Positions 1 through 10,416 of a stretch of DNA of 64,000 nt are shown piece after piece. The stretch is from Hamiltosporidium tvaerminnensis (taxonomy: Eukaryota; Microsporidia; Dubosqiidae). Position 1 is the stretch's first letter, and each line of letters begins with the position of its first letter. Made by a program: the position numbers and the translations under genes. Under the pieces are notes generated by a model that ran no database searches, had not been told where the DNA came from, and saw only the letters and a program-made list of their open reading frames with translations. Where the stretch lies: the NCBI GenBank assembly GCA_022605425.2, contig CM061246.1:1361501-1425500 (forward strand), in the 5' to 3' direction.

Positions 1-930
1 AGCTATAAGGGTGTTAGTGATAGGACTAATAATATAAAGGGTGTTAATAGAGTAGATACTTATAAGGGTGTTAGTAACAGTATACATAATTATAAGGGTG
101 TTAGTGATAGGACTAATAGTATAAAGGGTGTTAGTAATAGTATAGATAATTATAAGGGTGTTAACACTACTATAGATAAACAACACCCTGTTAACAATCT
201 ATTCAATAATTATAAGGGTGTTAATGATTATGACCCCCCTTTAAATATAGATAAAATATCCTCTAAACGTTTAAAGGGTGTTAAATATTACACATTAGAC
301 TTACAAGCTTTAAACCACTCCATACTGATATATGAGGGGTGTAAATACATACAAAAAAAGTATTGTAAAATAACACGTGATGTGTTCAGTTGTATAGAAA
401 GAAGCAGGGGTGGCACTGTTAGTACATTAAAGGGTATTTTACCTTACAACCTTATAGATATAGAAATAGCTGTATTATTACTAAAGGGTGTTAATATACT
501 AATAGAAAATAAAAGTATTAACAAGGAAGGATATGTTGTTAATAAAGGGGTGTTAAAACACTTAATAAAAATGGATATATTAAAGGGTGTTATTTATAAT
601 ACTAGTGTTATTGATAGTACTATTAGTGATATAACATTTGAGGGTGTTAGTGATATAGATGTAGTTAAAGGGGGTGTTATTAGAGTATTGAATATGATTG
701 TTGATAAAGGGGTGTTAGAAGATAGTAGTGTTGTTAGAAGTTCTTTGTTGAGTAGTAAGGTGTTAAGGGTGGTACAATGTATTTTGCTTAAAATTGGAAT
801 GATAAATTTGGGGGTTAAAGATGTTATAGGTAAGGCCTGTTACGTATGGGAAGAGTGTTTTGATAAAGGGTGTTATATTATAGGAAATGAATTAAGTGAT
901 AATCGAGAAAAACTTATTTTAATGATATAA
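1..930 (+). CDS. KGV-repeat protein, 3' part of a larger gene (5' end outside window)
   Basis: Frame 1 is open from the first base of the window to the TAA at 928-930, so at least 309 residues are present and the start lies to the left; a GTG at 382 is not needed as a start. Residues 2-80 are a run of about 10-residue modules of the form (Y/I)KGV followed by S/N-rich residues, each encoded by a copy of AAGGGTGTTA. One module at 181-198 is the same DNA motif inverted and reads QHPVNN, still in frame. From about residue 95 the protein is less repetitive (hydrophobic, helix-like, further KGV/KGI insertions) and could be the conserved core, possibly a winged-helix-like fold, but I do not recognise the family. 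It is convergent with the NC2-beta gene. The frame is well supported; function unknown. Confidence 0.75.
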   Translation, partial: SYKGVSDRTNNIKGVNRVDTYKGVSNSIHNYKGVSDRTNSIKGVSNSIDNYKGVNTTIDKQHPVNNLFNNYKGVNDYDPPLNIDKISSKRLKGVKYYTLDLQALNHSILIYEGCKYIQKKYCKITRDVFSCIERSRGGTVSTLKGILPYNLIDIEIAVLLLKGVNILIENKSINKEGYVVNKGVLKHLIKMDILKGVIYNTSVIDSTISDITFEGVSDIDVVKGGVIRVLNMIVDKGVLEDSSVVRSSLLSSKVLRVVQCILLKIGMINLGVKDVIGKACYVWEECFDKGCYIIGNELSDNREKLILMI

Positions 931-1480
931 AGGTATAGTGATTTAGAGGGGTGTTATTTTAATTGATAAGATATAGTCATATAAAGTGGGGTGTTATTTT
1001 AATTGATATAAAGGTATAGTAGATTAGAGGGGTGTTAATAATAAAATAAAAAGGGTAGTAGATTAAAGGGTCTTTACAAAATTTAATTCGATCTATGATA
1101 AAGGGGTGTTAACAAATTTTAATTCCTACTAATTTAAAAGGGTCTTAATAAAAGAATATAAACTTAATAATATAAAGGGGTGTTAACAAATTTTAAGGGT
1201 ACTAGATTAAAGGGGTCTTAATAAAAGAATATGAACTCTAGTAATATAAAAGGGATGTTAACAAATTTTAAGGGTAATAGATTAAAGGGGTGTTAATAAT
1301 AAAATATAAACCCAACAAATTTAAAAGGGTGTTAACAATAGAATATAAACTCTACTGATTTAAAAGGGTCTTAATAAAAGAATCTAAACCCTACTATAAT
1401 AAAGGGGTGTTAATAATAAAATATATACCCTTCTAATTTAAAAGGGTGTTAATAATATATACCACAATTACTAAAATAAA
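931..1480. repeat. Intergenic GGGTGTTA repeat field
   Basis: The convergent spacer between the KGV-repeat gene and NC2-beta consists almost wholly of degenerate units of 30-60 bp containing AAAGGGGTGTTAA or AAAGGGTCTTAA, joined by A/T-rich text such as AATAAAATATAAAC. All copies have the same orientation (GGGTGTTA on the + strand). No ORF or RNA gene is seen. Confidence 0.8.
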
Positions 1481-1516
1481 ATCTTTAAAACTACTTTATT
1501 TTTGTCTATCTTCTCA

Positions 1517-1978
1517 CTATTTATCACCTTCGTTATTATCAGATGTTCCGTTCTGTTCGCAATCCATTCGATAGACTTCATTACGCGCACTTTCAAAGAG
1601 AGCAAGTTGTTGTTTACGCAGCTCCTCCATAGTGAGTCCAGAAGTCTTTAACTTATTAATTTTAGACGGTTTCATTTTACAGTGCGACACATATTCTTCA
1701 TGTGCCACTGTACACTCTCCAACATACTCACTGTATCCCAGACACTGCAGAGACTGGAATATATGTTCGTGCGTAATTGTTTTTTTACTTTCTTTCTCAC
1801 ACATCTCAGCTGCCTGTGCAGTAATCAGATGCGCAAATTCCAAACAACACGTCATTATAAATTCCTTTGTTGATTTGTGTATAGATACTGATTTAGGAAG
1901 AGTGTCTTGTATTATTTTGTTTACTGTTCCTTTTGGAAGAATAGCTTCTTCTCGTTTACTTGTCGGTGATGATGGCAT
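1517..1978 (-). CDS. NC2-beta / Dr1-like histone-fold transcription regulator
   Basis: 153-residue protein matching the NC2-beta (Dr1, yeast Ncb2) family along its length. Residues ~13-95 form the histone fold: a start resembling LPKGTVNKIIQDTLP, a middle helix with CCLEFAHLI, the KKTITHEHIFQSLQCLG segment and GYSEYVGE. Residues ~105-135 match the family's C-terminal helix (LTMEELRKQQLALFESAR). In other eukaryotes NC2-beta pairs with NC2-alpha (Drap1), binds TBP on DNA and blocks TFIIA/TFIIB recruitment, acting in the nucleus. The glutamine/alanine-rich tail of animal Dr1 is missing; the protein ends in a short acidic tail, typical of reduced microsporidian proteins. The ATG at 1976-1978 gives the expected N-terminus. 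The partner NC2-alpha is not in the window. Confidence 0.93.
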   Translation of the reverse strand: MPSSPTSKREEAILPKGTVNKIIQDTLPKSVSIHKSTKEFIMTCCLEFAHLITAQAAEMCEKESKKTITHEHIFQSLQCLGYSEYVGECTVAHEEYVSHCKMKPSKINKLKTSGLTMEELRKQQLALFESARNEVYRMDCEQNGTSDNNEGDK

Positions 1979-2100
1979 TTCTTTGAGTATGGAATTGTCT
2001 TTGTATTTATAGCTACAAGGGTACGTATAAGTATGTGGAGGGGGGTGTTAATTAGTAGGAAGGGGAATGGGTGTATTATTATAAAGGATACAAGCAAATA
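1979..2100. other. Upstream region of NC2-beta, end of repeat island
   Basis: Short spacer with one G-rich GGGGGTGTTA motif near 2041 and a CCC (read on the minus strand) about 55 nt from the NC2-beta start, farther than for other genes here. No distinct promoter can be defined. Confidence 0.4.
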
Positions 2101-2271
2101 AGTATTAGTATTAAAGAGTAAGTAGTATTAGTATTAAAGAGTATTAGTATTAAAAAGTATTGGTATTAAAAAGTATTGGTATTAAAGAGTATTGGTATTA
2201 AAGAGTATTGGTGATTAAAGAGTATTGGTATTAAAGAGTATTGGTGATTAAGAGTTATTAGTATTAAAGAA
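2101..2271 (+). repeat. ATTAAAGAGTATTGGT minisatellite
   Basis: About 11 tandem, slightly variable copies of a 15-17-bp unit (variants of ATTAAAGAGTATTGGT). It marks the edge between the GGGTGTTA island and the AT-rich desert. Confidence 0.85.
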
Positions 2272-2429
2272 TAAGAAGATGTTTATAAGAATAGAGGGTA
2301 AATAACAATAAAAATACTTTTTTAGGATTTTATAATTTTTTTTATTGACAAATAAAATTTTGAGAAAAAAAAATATTTTCTTATTTAGCTTAGAAAAGAA
2401 ATTTTTATTTAATAAAATTCTGGGTTAAC

Positions 2430-4037
2430 AAATTTTTCTTTTTAAATAATTCTTTCCACCATTTCAACCACTTCTATCTCTTCCTCCAACTCCAACTCCA
2501 ACTCTTCATTTGTATTAGTTGTTGGTTCCTTTGCTGTGGTTATGCCATCCAAAATAAGGGGTAAAATATTTTTTGTATTTTCCGTTTTAACATCATCTTC
2601 CTCGTTGTCTACTTGCTTTAAAGGGGGTATTGGTTGTTTATGCATCTCAGCTCCTAAGATAACACTTAATGATGCTCTCTCCCAGCTCTCCTCGGCATTT
2701 GGACCAGACTCAAGTCCTCTTCGTCGATCAAAAGAAATTGTTTCGACTGTCTTCTTGAGTACTATGGATTGTATATATGCCTCTACATTCATGGGTATTT
2801 GCAGTCTCTTAACATACGTCTTATGGTATTTTGTCACAATACCATCCCAGGTCATCACATAAGGAATTATCTCTACATTGCATTTATAAATAAGACCTAA
2901 CTCATTTGCTAATAGGTCATACTTCCTAAGCTTCTCTGTTTCAACTATTTGAAGAGAGTCTTGGGATGTGATTCCTACTTCAATGAGGGTTATCCTATTC
3001 TGTCTCTTGTCTAAAATAAATATATCTGGTCTGTTACACCGGATCTTGACATCAGTTTTTATTCTGGTGTCCACTCTTATCTCTGCATATTCGTTATCAG
3101 AATTTCTTGAACTGAGTGGCTTCTAATTCGTTTCGAAGACTTAAACTTATATTTATTCAGCAAGAGTAAATGTATACATCGTACCACTTCATTATGTCGT
3201 CTAGTATAGTCGTGACCAAGCATTTTTTCACATCTCGTTGCTAAGTGATCAACAGTTTTCCTAGACTGGTTGCAGTGTTGACACATACCTTCTGCACCCC
3301 AGAAAACATTTCTATCCTGGATATAACAGAACACTGCTTCATCACGTGGTCTTACACTTCCTTTCTTTAACCATCTTGAGGAGTCATTTACACTTACCAG
3401 CTCGTTATTTCTAGCGCTATATAACTTTGAATGTAGTTTTCGGTTTTTGATTTCGTTATATAGGTTAGCTAGTTGAGCTTCTTCAATTTCTTTTTGGTGA
3501 CTTCCTCTTCCAACCCGTATTTTATTTTTAAAAGTTTTTAATTAGTGAAAGGTGGGTTTTATTATTATTCTCAACCTTTAGGATTGCTGCTCTTCTGGTC
3601 GATGTATCTTTATGTTTTTCCAGACAATCCAAGAGTTGCAAAAGCATATGTTCGCTTTTGAACTCGACACTATGTAAACCTCTTCCAAGTTCTTTACGTG
3701 GAAGGTATAGACGTTCTTTGCATCCTGGGCGTAGATGTATTTTGTTCTTTACTAACACTGCACGCACCGCATCATCTAACTTAGAGAAGTCAGCCGGTTC
3801 AAGTTGGAGTACACCTATATGATAGTTTAGTAAAGAAATTGCATGTTGATTAATGGCTTGAAATAAATTTCTTGCATTTAATCTCGTGCGACAAAGTCTT
3901 TCTACTCGTGCTATAAGTTTGGTCTGTACTTCCTCAAACGACTTACTTGTTGGAATTCCTCTGCTATCTTCTATAATTCCAAGGTATTTATAAACACCTA
4001 TTCCTTCAAGAAGAGTAGCAGTATCTTCACAACATGG
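2430..4037 (-). mobile_element. Decayed non-LTR retrotransposon, R4/Dong-like (copy A, 5'-truncated)
   Basis: Best-preserved copy of a family seen at least seven times here. Reading the minus strand from 4037: an open stretch holds the end of the RT palm and the thumb (YKYLGI; NYHIGVLQ...DFSKLDD; KERLYLPRKELGRGL, a signature of R2/R4-type RTs). Then comes a Cys/His knuckle, C-x2-C-x9-H-x4-C, in 3077-3334. Last is a restriction-like endonuclease segment (NRPDIFILD...ITLIEVGI) in 2442-3074. The last two parts are in different frames, with a frameshift near 3090 where copy D stays open. The palm motifs are lost by 5' truncation. The 3' end is marked by AGAATTTTATTAAATAAA on the element strand. 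Non-functional. R4/Dong is the best clade guess from domain order. Confidence 0.85.
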
Positions 4038-4239
4038 ATCATTTTAGAAAAGAAAAATAAATTATTGGTAAAAAAAAATATTTTATTTTTCGCATTTATT
4101 TTAGAAAAGTGGGGAAGAGTACAAGAGGAGTGGAATAAGTAATATATCTTAATCGGGAGAAAAATTGTTAGTAAAAAAAATATTTTAATTTTACTTTGTA
4201 AAAAATATTCTTTATTTAAAAAATATCATATGTTCTTTA

Positions 4240-4940
4240 ACGGGTCATGTGCTATATTTGTTTTCATGGTATGAATACAATTTTAGGTTTAACATAAATA
4301 AATGCTGCCCCCAATACTATTATTATTTCATAAAATACTTAGAATCATTCAATTTTTAATCTAAAAGGTATGTAGAACCCAATTAATAGGCAAGACAGTC
4401 GACCAGTTTTCGGTAATTGCTTGGCATGGAGTTTGATTGTAGGTAGAACCCACATGAGTCTCTCCTAAGACTATGCAGCATCCCCACATACTCTACACTT
4501 TCTGAACCAAATAAACTTCTAGCTAAGATATATTTCAAAGACTTATATGGGGTCCACCTAGACAGTGCAATGTCATATCAACAGGTATAACCCGCTACTT
4601 AGCTCAAACGGCTTTAAATGGTTTTTTGTTTTATATTTCACAGGCGTTATGTCTTCTAACCCAAGTGAGGAGGACTATGTTTCCTTGCTTTTACATGGTA
4701 GTTATCTACAAGTTTGGTTGCAGTCTGTGATCTAATTACATAGAAAACTACAAATAAATTTGTAGAAAAGGTTTCGCCATTTGGTAGACCTCTCCTCCTC
4801 ATAAAAACTCCCATGGAACAACTGAAGAACCAGTGTATTTTTATCCTCACCGAAAATACAAACAATGACCTCACACCAATTTCCCACACTTATTGCCAAG
4901 CAGAAAGTTTTTTATCTGGTTATTCTTCCTCAACCATTTA
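4240..4940 (-). repeat. ~0.7-kb interspersed non-coding repeat, copy 1
   Basis: Same family as 33530-34240, 42288-43010 and 52690-53400. Shared landmarks, read on the element strand: AACTTTCTGCTTGGCAAT near the start; CCACACTACATTTTCGGTTGTT; TGACATTGCACTGTCTAG with GGACCCCATGTAAGTC; and a tail with GTTATTTATGTTAAACCTAGAA. It has no ORF of note (a 77-codon frame at 4656-4889 is not shared in frame by the other copies). GC content is clearly above the flanks. No LTRs or obvious inverted termini are seen. Confidence 0.75.
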
Positions 4941-5066
4941 GAAATAAATAAAGTTAGAATTTTATTTTATTCGAATCTTATAATAGTAAAAATCGTTTGT
5001 ATATGGATAATAAGAAATATTGTTGTTTGTGTAAAGTTTAATGTAAATATAATTACTATAATTTAT

Positions 5067-6350
5067 TTAATATTCTAGGTCACATAAGGCTATTTCCAGT
5101 TCTGTCATAAAGTTTTCCTCATTAAAAAGATTGTTTTCAAATTCAATAAACTGATTTTCTTTAGAAAAAGTAGTTTGTGTAAATTCTTTATAGAGAAGTT
5201 GAATTCTGTTTGTAAGCGCAAGTAAATTTCTTTGCATTTTCTTTTTACCACTAAAATTTTGTAGCATTTTCAAACGAGCCAATATATGTCTATAACGACG
5301 GTTTATATAAGTGAAACGATTTTCTAGCCAAGTTATTCTAGATTTAAATGTATAGGTGTTGTTTGGATAAGAAAATAAGTTTGGTGAATAAATATCCGCG
5401 TGGCCATTATTTCGAGAGGAAGAAAACATATGTCTCGTTTTTATAGATTTATGATGTTCTTTATCAGATGATGAAGATGTTTCTGAGGATGTGCTTAAGT
5501 CTTTAATATTGAAAAAGTGTTTCTCTGATGATCTCAACTGGTCTTTTTTATGAAAGTTTGACTCATATTCTGAATTTACGTGTGAGACGCATCCAAGTAC
5601 TGGTTTTTCTATACTTAAATGCATATCATGATTTTGGAATGTAAAAACATCAGTCATTAAATTTGGAGAAAGAGAATTACTTTCAGATTCGATTGTGTTA
5701 TTGTGTTTAAAATATCTATCTATAGATTTATTTTCAGTGGGAACTGAAATACTTGTATCACTTGATTGTATACTTACTTCTGAATCATGTAAACTACTGT
5801 CCTGGATATCTTCATCGGAATTAACCGAAGATTGTGAGTTGGCTTCAGAATTTGGTGGCGTTTTTAATTTAAAATTATAATTTTGACTTGTATTTTTTGA
5901 GCCTGATTTATTTAGAGGGCAGAGACTGTTTTTAGATGAATGCAAACTACTATGCGCACGTTTCGAGGAACATCCTTCTGGCGAATTACATCTAGAGACA
6001 TCACTATACGGCCCTAATTCATCAATCTTTTTAATAACAGGAATTTCATCTGCCAAAGAAAAGCTACATTCTTCGCATTTACTTGATTGATTCGAACCAA
6101 AGTGAGAAATATCTGATAACCTATTCAATATTTCTTCTTCGGTCGAAGATGCACTACTACTTTTTTCAACCTCAACATCATTAAACAGATTCCTTGTGAA
6201 TATAAAGTTATTATTGATTCCTTTTATGAAATAAGTTCGGTCAATATAAATACAGACATATTTCCTATCTTCGCACATACATCTTTGCTTAGATAAATAT
6301 ACCAACCCGACATATTGAAATATAACAAAAATAAACATATTGTTTCTCAT
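5067..6350 (-). CDS. Hypothetical secreted or membrane-anchored serine-rich protein
   Basis: I do not recognise a family. The likely start is the ATG at 6348-6350 (427 residues); the longer frame begins with a TTG and adds only seven residues. Residues ~4-20 are hydrophobic (MFIFVIFQYVGLVYLS) and suit a signal peptide or anchor, followed by a Cys-containing stretch. Residues ~60-320 are Ser/Asn/Glu-rich and probably disordered, with many SSS/SSE runs that are candidate phosphorylation sites. Residues ~325-427 are Arg/Lys-rich and then helical, coiled-coil-like, ending in a hydrophobic/acidic tail. It lies alone between a 0.7-kb repeat and a long AT-rich gap. The design (signal, low-complexity middle, helical end) matches lineage-specific exported microsporidian proteins, but that role is inferred. 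Confidence 0.65.
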   Translation of the reverse strand: MRNNMFIFVIFQYVGLVYLSKQRCMCEDRKYVCIYIDRTYFIKGINNNFIFTRNLFNDVEVEKSSSASSTEEEILNRLSDISHFGSNQSSKCEECSFSLADEIPVIKKIDELGPYSDVSRCNSPEGCSSKRAHSSLHSSKNSLCPLNKSGSKNTSQNYNFKLKTPPNSEANSQSSVNSDEDIQDSSLHDSEVSIQSSDTSISVPTENKSIDRYFKHNNTIESESNSLSPNLMTDVFTFQNHDMHLSIEKPVLGCVSHVNSEYESNFHKKDQLRSSEKHFFNIKDLSTSSETSSSSDKEHHKSIKTRHMFSSSRNNGHADIYSPNLFSYPNNTYTFKSRITWLENRFTYINRRYRHILARLKMLQNFSGKKKMQRNLLALTNRIQLLYKEFTQTTFSKENQFIEFENNLFNEENFMTELEIALCDLEY

Positions 6351-6999
6351 TTTTATTAATATTAACGGCAAATTTATAAATTATAGATTTTAATTTATTA
6401 ATAAATTTTAATTGATATAAAAATATTTTATAATAGAATTTCCATTTTAATTTAATTAATAAAATTAATCTAAATTTTTGTTCTTAAAATTTTATCAAAA
6501 TCAAACAAACGACAAAAATAAATTGTAATATTAAGGATTATTAGAAAATTAATATCTTCATATTTTCCAAAACATTCTATTCAGGTCAACTTTAAATAAA
6601 TTCTTTTTACTCAGAAATACTTAATTTTTTGTTCTATTGCTATTCAATTCAATTTAATTTAATTTTAAAAATACATTCCAGATTTATCTTTAATTTAATT
6701 TAGAATCTGTATATTTAATCTTTTGATTAAATTTAATAAAAAAAATTTTATGATTAAAAACATGTAAATTTTCTGAACATATAATCTATATATATCTTTT
6801 TTTTATCGAATTTAAACAAACAATTATCTACCTAGAAAAATCCATTGCTATTATTAGGGAAGAAAACGGATCATTTATTTAAATTCATTTCGTAGGAGAA
6901 GCTTTAATATATTATTCAAAATATTATAAGACTTTAAAAAATCTCAAATTTTTTATAAAAATTCTGAAATGAAAATATTTTCCCTTTTTCTATATCTTC
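6351..6999. other. AT-rich spacer
   Basis: Very AT-rich DNA with only short AATTTAATTT-type simple stretches; no gene or RNA recognised. Confidence 0.5.
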
Positions 7000-7560
7000 T
7001 TCTGTAACTTCAATTGACTCGATTATTTCTCTTAATTTGACCTCTATTTATAATTATCGTGGGTTCCTCTGATGTGGTTAGTTATATGATAGATTATAGT
7101 TTATTCTTTGTTTTTAATTTTTTATATTCCTTTTCGTCGTTACTTGCATGTATTATAACGATGTATTGGATCCTCATGTGTTTCAGCTTCTCTAATAATA
7201 CTAATAAACGCTAATTCCCATCTCCTTTCGCTATTTGATCCTGACTCAAATTTTACTCGGGAATACAAGGAAATTTTTTCGGCTTTCTCTTTGTGCACTA
7301 TCAACCAGATATGATTTTTCATTCAAGAAGTATTTGAAATCTTTTAAGATACATCATATGGTATTTTGCCACAATACCGTCCCAGGTTATCACATAAGAA
7401 ATTATCCCAACACTACTCTTATAAATAAGATGTTTTCCTTAGCAAGATGATAATTCGAAGTTTTTAGTTCCAACTATTTGAAGTAAATCTTGTGAAGTAA
7501 TTTCTATTTCAATAAGCGTTGTTCTATTTTCACTTTTATCTAAAATAAACATCTCTAGAT
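7000..7560 (-). mobile_element. Retroelement endonuclease fragment (copy B)
   Basis: Decayed 3' part of the copy A family. Recognisable pieces on the minus strand include SGSNSERRWELAFISIIREAET (compare copy A SGPNAEESWERASLSVILGAEM), the segment around VITWDGIVAKYHM, and a relic of the PDIFILDK region near 7540. Many stops and frameshifts; only a 60-codon open piece remains (7140-7322). Confidence 0.7.
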
Positions 7561-9408
7561 TATAAATTATAGATTATCTATAATTTTTTACATTTGATTC
7601 CTAGTTTAAATGTATTTCTACTTTTAAAAAAAGGACAGAAACGAAAATTATAAAAAAACTAAGCAAAGCTTAACCAAAAAAAATATAGAACTAAATGGAG
7701 AATCAATTCAAATATATTCAAAAATGGAAATAATAGGTTTTTAATGTTAAATTTTCTAAAACTGCATATGAAACAAAATAAAAGATTAATTTTTATGAAA
7801 TTTCTATTACTTTGTGCCTAAATTTATTTTTGAGTCTAAAAGCAAAAGGTATTATTATGAGAAAGCAATAATTTTGTAGAGAATCAAGAACAAGTTATTT
7901 TATTGGTAATATGCTTATATAGTGCTGTACAGTGAATTGATTCGGTATATATATCTAACACATATATAGATTCAAATCTATAAAACAAACTAAGTGACAC
8001 ATTATGTAAAAGTACTTTAATACAGTTAAGCAGCAATAAACTTAAATTCAGAAGAAACCCGAAGTAAAAACAAAAAGATACATTTTTTGATATGAAATCT
8101 GATGGATAAATACTTTTATGAATCAGATTTACTTCACAATACCTGGTCAAATTAAGTTGAATCGATAAAACATATATATATATCGATAAATTAGTCATGT
8201 ATTAATTTTTTTAGAAATCACTCGATATTATCTAACATTTGATATTTTTGCTGCCGTTGTAAGCAAATCTCACAAGATATACCTTATAAATTTTTAAATA
8301 TTTATGAATGTAGAAGCATATATACAGTTAATAATAATAATTGAAAAGCTAGTCGAAAATATTTCTTTGGTTTTAATAAAGTATTGGATACAAGACAGAA
8401 ACTGATAAATGTTCTAGAATATATCTAAGGATTTAATACAAGCTACAAAAACTCTTAACATATTAGATTTACATTGTGTGTGCGCAACAACAAGAAAGAA
8501 ACTGGTATGAAAACAACAAAAAAAACATTGAATTTCAAACTTTGGTTTAAATTTCGAATTAATGCTTTGACTAAAGATGTAGAAAAAGGGTTTAATAAAA
8601 GAAACAAGTCAAATGAAACGGAGAAGATATAGCAAAGCAAAGCCTGAGCAAACCAGCTCGATGTAATATAAATCTTCGACTTCTATCGTCTTCCAATTAT
8701 AATTTATTGCTACATTTCTATTTATAGATTTAATCAGGAAATAAATTGATTTAGAAAAACATTTGTTCAATACAGGAATCAAAAAAAGTATAAAAGATCT
8801 GAGAAATTCTTATATTTCAACTTTGAAGTTGATTATCACAAGTTTTTTTTTCAACATCATATAAAAGAAAACCTAATTTACCAAAACCTTTTTTTTCTTT
8901 AATAGAATTCAATAAATATGTTTCATTTTAAAAATCATTAAAAAAATTCAAATATGCTGTCTCCAACATATAAATCTATTTTTTGATCTAAAATATTTCT
9001 TATATATATATTGTTGAGCTATAGATCTATATTATATTGATAAGATAAATTTTATTTTGAAATATAAAAAATATCTGCATACTAAGTTAGAAGATAATAT
9101 TTATGTTGTAAAGATTGGTATAGTGCTTAAAAATTTAAATAGTGACAAACTTACAACTATTCTATTAAAAGTTTCCTCCTAATTACGAAAGTTAATAATA
9201 CTTACTTCTTCTGAAGTAAAAAAAAAGGATTTTTCTTTTAGATCCAAAAATTTTTTAATAGTTGCACAGGAAAAGTTCATTGAATTAACAATTATTATTA
9301 ATAAAATTAACAATTATTAATTAAATTAAAATTAGTAATTAAATTAAAAATTTTCGAACAATTATATGAAACTTACTCATATATTCTATTCCTCTTTTAC
9401 CTCTCAGT
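7561..9408. other. AT-rich desert, one doubtful small ORF
   Basis: No conserved gene seen. A 104-codon ATG frame on the minus strand (7884-8198), rich in Leu/Ile/Tyr and hydrophobic, is the only sizeable ORF. Its composition is what random AT-rich DNA gives, and it is not called as a gene. Confidence 0.4.
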
Positions 9409-9600
9409 GTCGAGGATGAATAAACGAAAATTTACCATTTGTTTCTTTTAATCTGTTGTAATTCGGGATTATATGGGATCGGCCTATAGATCAGTACGAT
9501 TTATATCCCACAAAAAGAAACAATGAGATTTCACACCAATTCTACGTACTCATTTGCAACCAGAAAATTTTTAACCTGGTTATACTTTCTCCACCTGATC
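9409..9600 (-). mobile_element. Composite repeat fragment
   Basis: 9409-9523 is the reverse complement of a segment at about 24025-24147 (shared landmarks: GAGGTAAAAGAGG, ACAGATTAAA, GATCTATA, GGGATATAAA-like). 9531-9600 matches the 5' end of the 0.7-kb repeat family (ATAACCAG...TTTCTG...GAATTGGTGTGA). GC-richer than its surroundings; two repeat remnants abutting. Confidence 0.6.
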
Positions 9601-9754
9601 ATATGAAACAATAATTTTAATTAATTCAATAAACAAATTAAATTTAAAAATTTTAAGATCGCTTTATAAACCATTTTTAACATTTAAAATATAAGAATAT
9701 AAAAGAATGCATTAAATATGTAAATAACGCTACACCCAACACATTCTAAATAAA

Positions 9755-9926
9755 AAATACAATTTTTAAGATTAAAAAACTTCTTTATTTCCTTAAATAT
9801 GTCAGAACATCTTTTAACTGATTAAACCAATAAGAATAAAAAATACAATTTTTAAGATTAAAAAACTTCTTTATTTCCTTAAATATGTCAGAACATCTTT
9901 TAACTGATTAAACCAATAAGAATAAA
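9755..9926 (+). repeat. 86-bp tandem duplication over a gene's 3' end
   Basis: Two nearly identical 86-bp copies (9755-9840 and 9841-9926) beginning AAATACAATTTTTAAG. The inner copy carries the last codons and stop of the membrane protein gene at 9871-10416; the outer copy is a non-coding duplicate. Confidence 0.85.
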
Positions 9927-10416
9927 AAATATTGGAATTTTTTATAAAACAAAAACCAAAAATAAAAAGATTACAAACAACCACACAATTAAAAAACAAA
10001 AAAGAAATCGTTTTTCGTCTAAAGAAGTACGAAATAGCAAAAAGTAAATTAAAAAAAGTTGACAAAACTGAACAGTTAAATGCATAAGTTATTTTAAAAA
10101 CGATAGATAAAACATTAAAAAATGAAGAAATAATATTCACTACAAATATATTTGTAGAACATCTTGTATCAATTTCTAAATAATCATTTTCTTCTTCTAT
10201 AATCATTGATGGATATAATAAAGGTATTAGAAGTATTAATAAATTTATTGCTATCAAAAATAATATTTTTGATTTTTCATCTGGAAGTATAAAAAATTTA
10301 CTTCTTTGTAATACCTTGTAACATGTTAATGTTATAGTGTTTTGTAATAGTGCTGTCACTATGAGTAAAGCAGAAATAAAAAATAATGGTGCTGTTGATA
10401 TATAAAAGAAATTCAT
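9871..10416 (-). CDS. Hypothetical multi-pass membrane protein
   Basis: 181-residue, strongly hydrophobic protein with about four or five predicted membrane spans (roughly residues 5-28, 50-70, 92-112, 115-135 and 140-160) and a short acidic loop (IIEEENDYLEID). No family recognised. The start ATG (10414-10416) has CCC three nt upstream on the coding strand, supporting this start. Both ends of the gene are tandemly duplicated: the 3' end as an 86-bp repeat and the 5' end as an ~80-bp repeat. A second ATG at 10493-10495 with the same CCC context opens another frame (65 codons), which is treated as a relic of the 5' duplication. Confidence 0.6.
   Translation of the reverse strand: MNFFYISTAPLFFISALLIVTALLQNTITLTCYKVLQRSKFFILPDEKSKILFLIAINLLILLIPLLYPSMIIEEENDYLEIDTRCSTNIFVVNIISSFFNVLSIVFKITYAFNCSVLSTFFNLLFAISYFFRRKTISFLFFNCVVVCNLFIFGFCFIKNSNIFYSYWFNQLKDVLTYLRK

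Noticed and set aside
1-1480. Telomere or CRISPR array
   Set aside because: Units are degenerate, variable in spacing, run through an open frame and lack spacer uniqueness; no CRISPR logic in a eukaryote, and the motif is also internal at 46-51 kb.
4240-4940. 0.7-kb repeat as the 5' end or LTR of the R4/Dong-like element
   Set aside because: Copies are found upstream, downstream and in opposite orientation relative to the retroelement fragments, with no fixed spacing.
7884-8198. 104-codon hydrophobic frame
   Set aside because: ATG start but no start motif, no conserved pattern, biased residues typical of AT-rich random frames.
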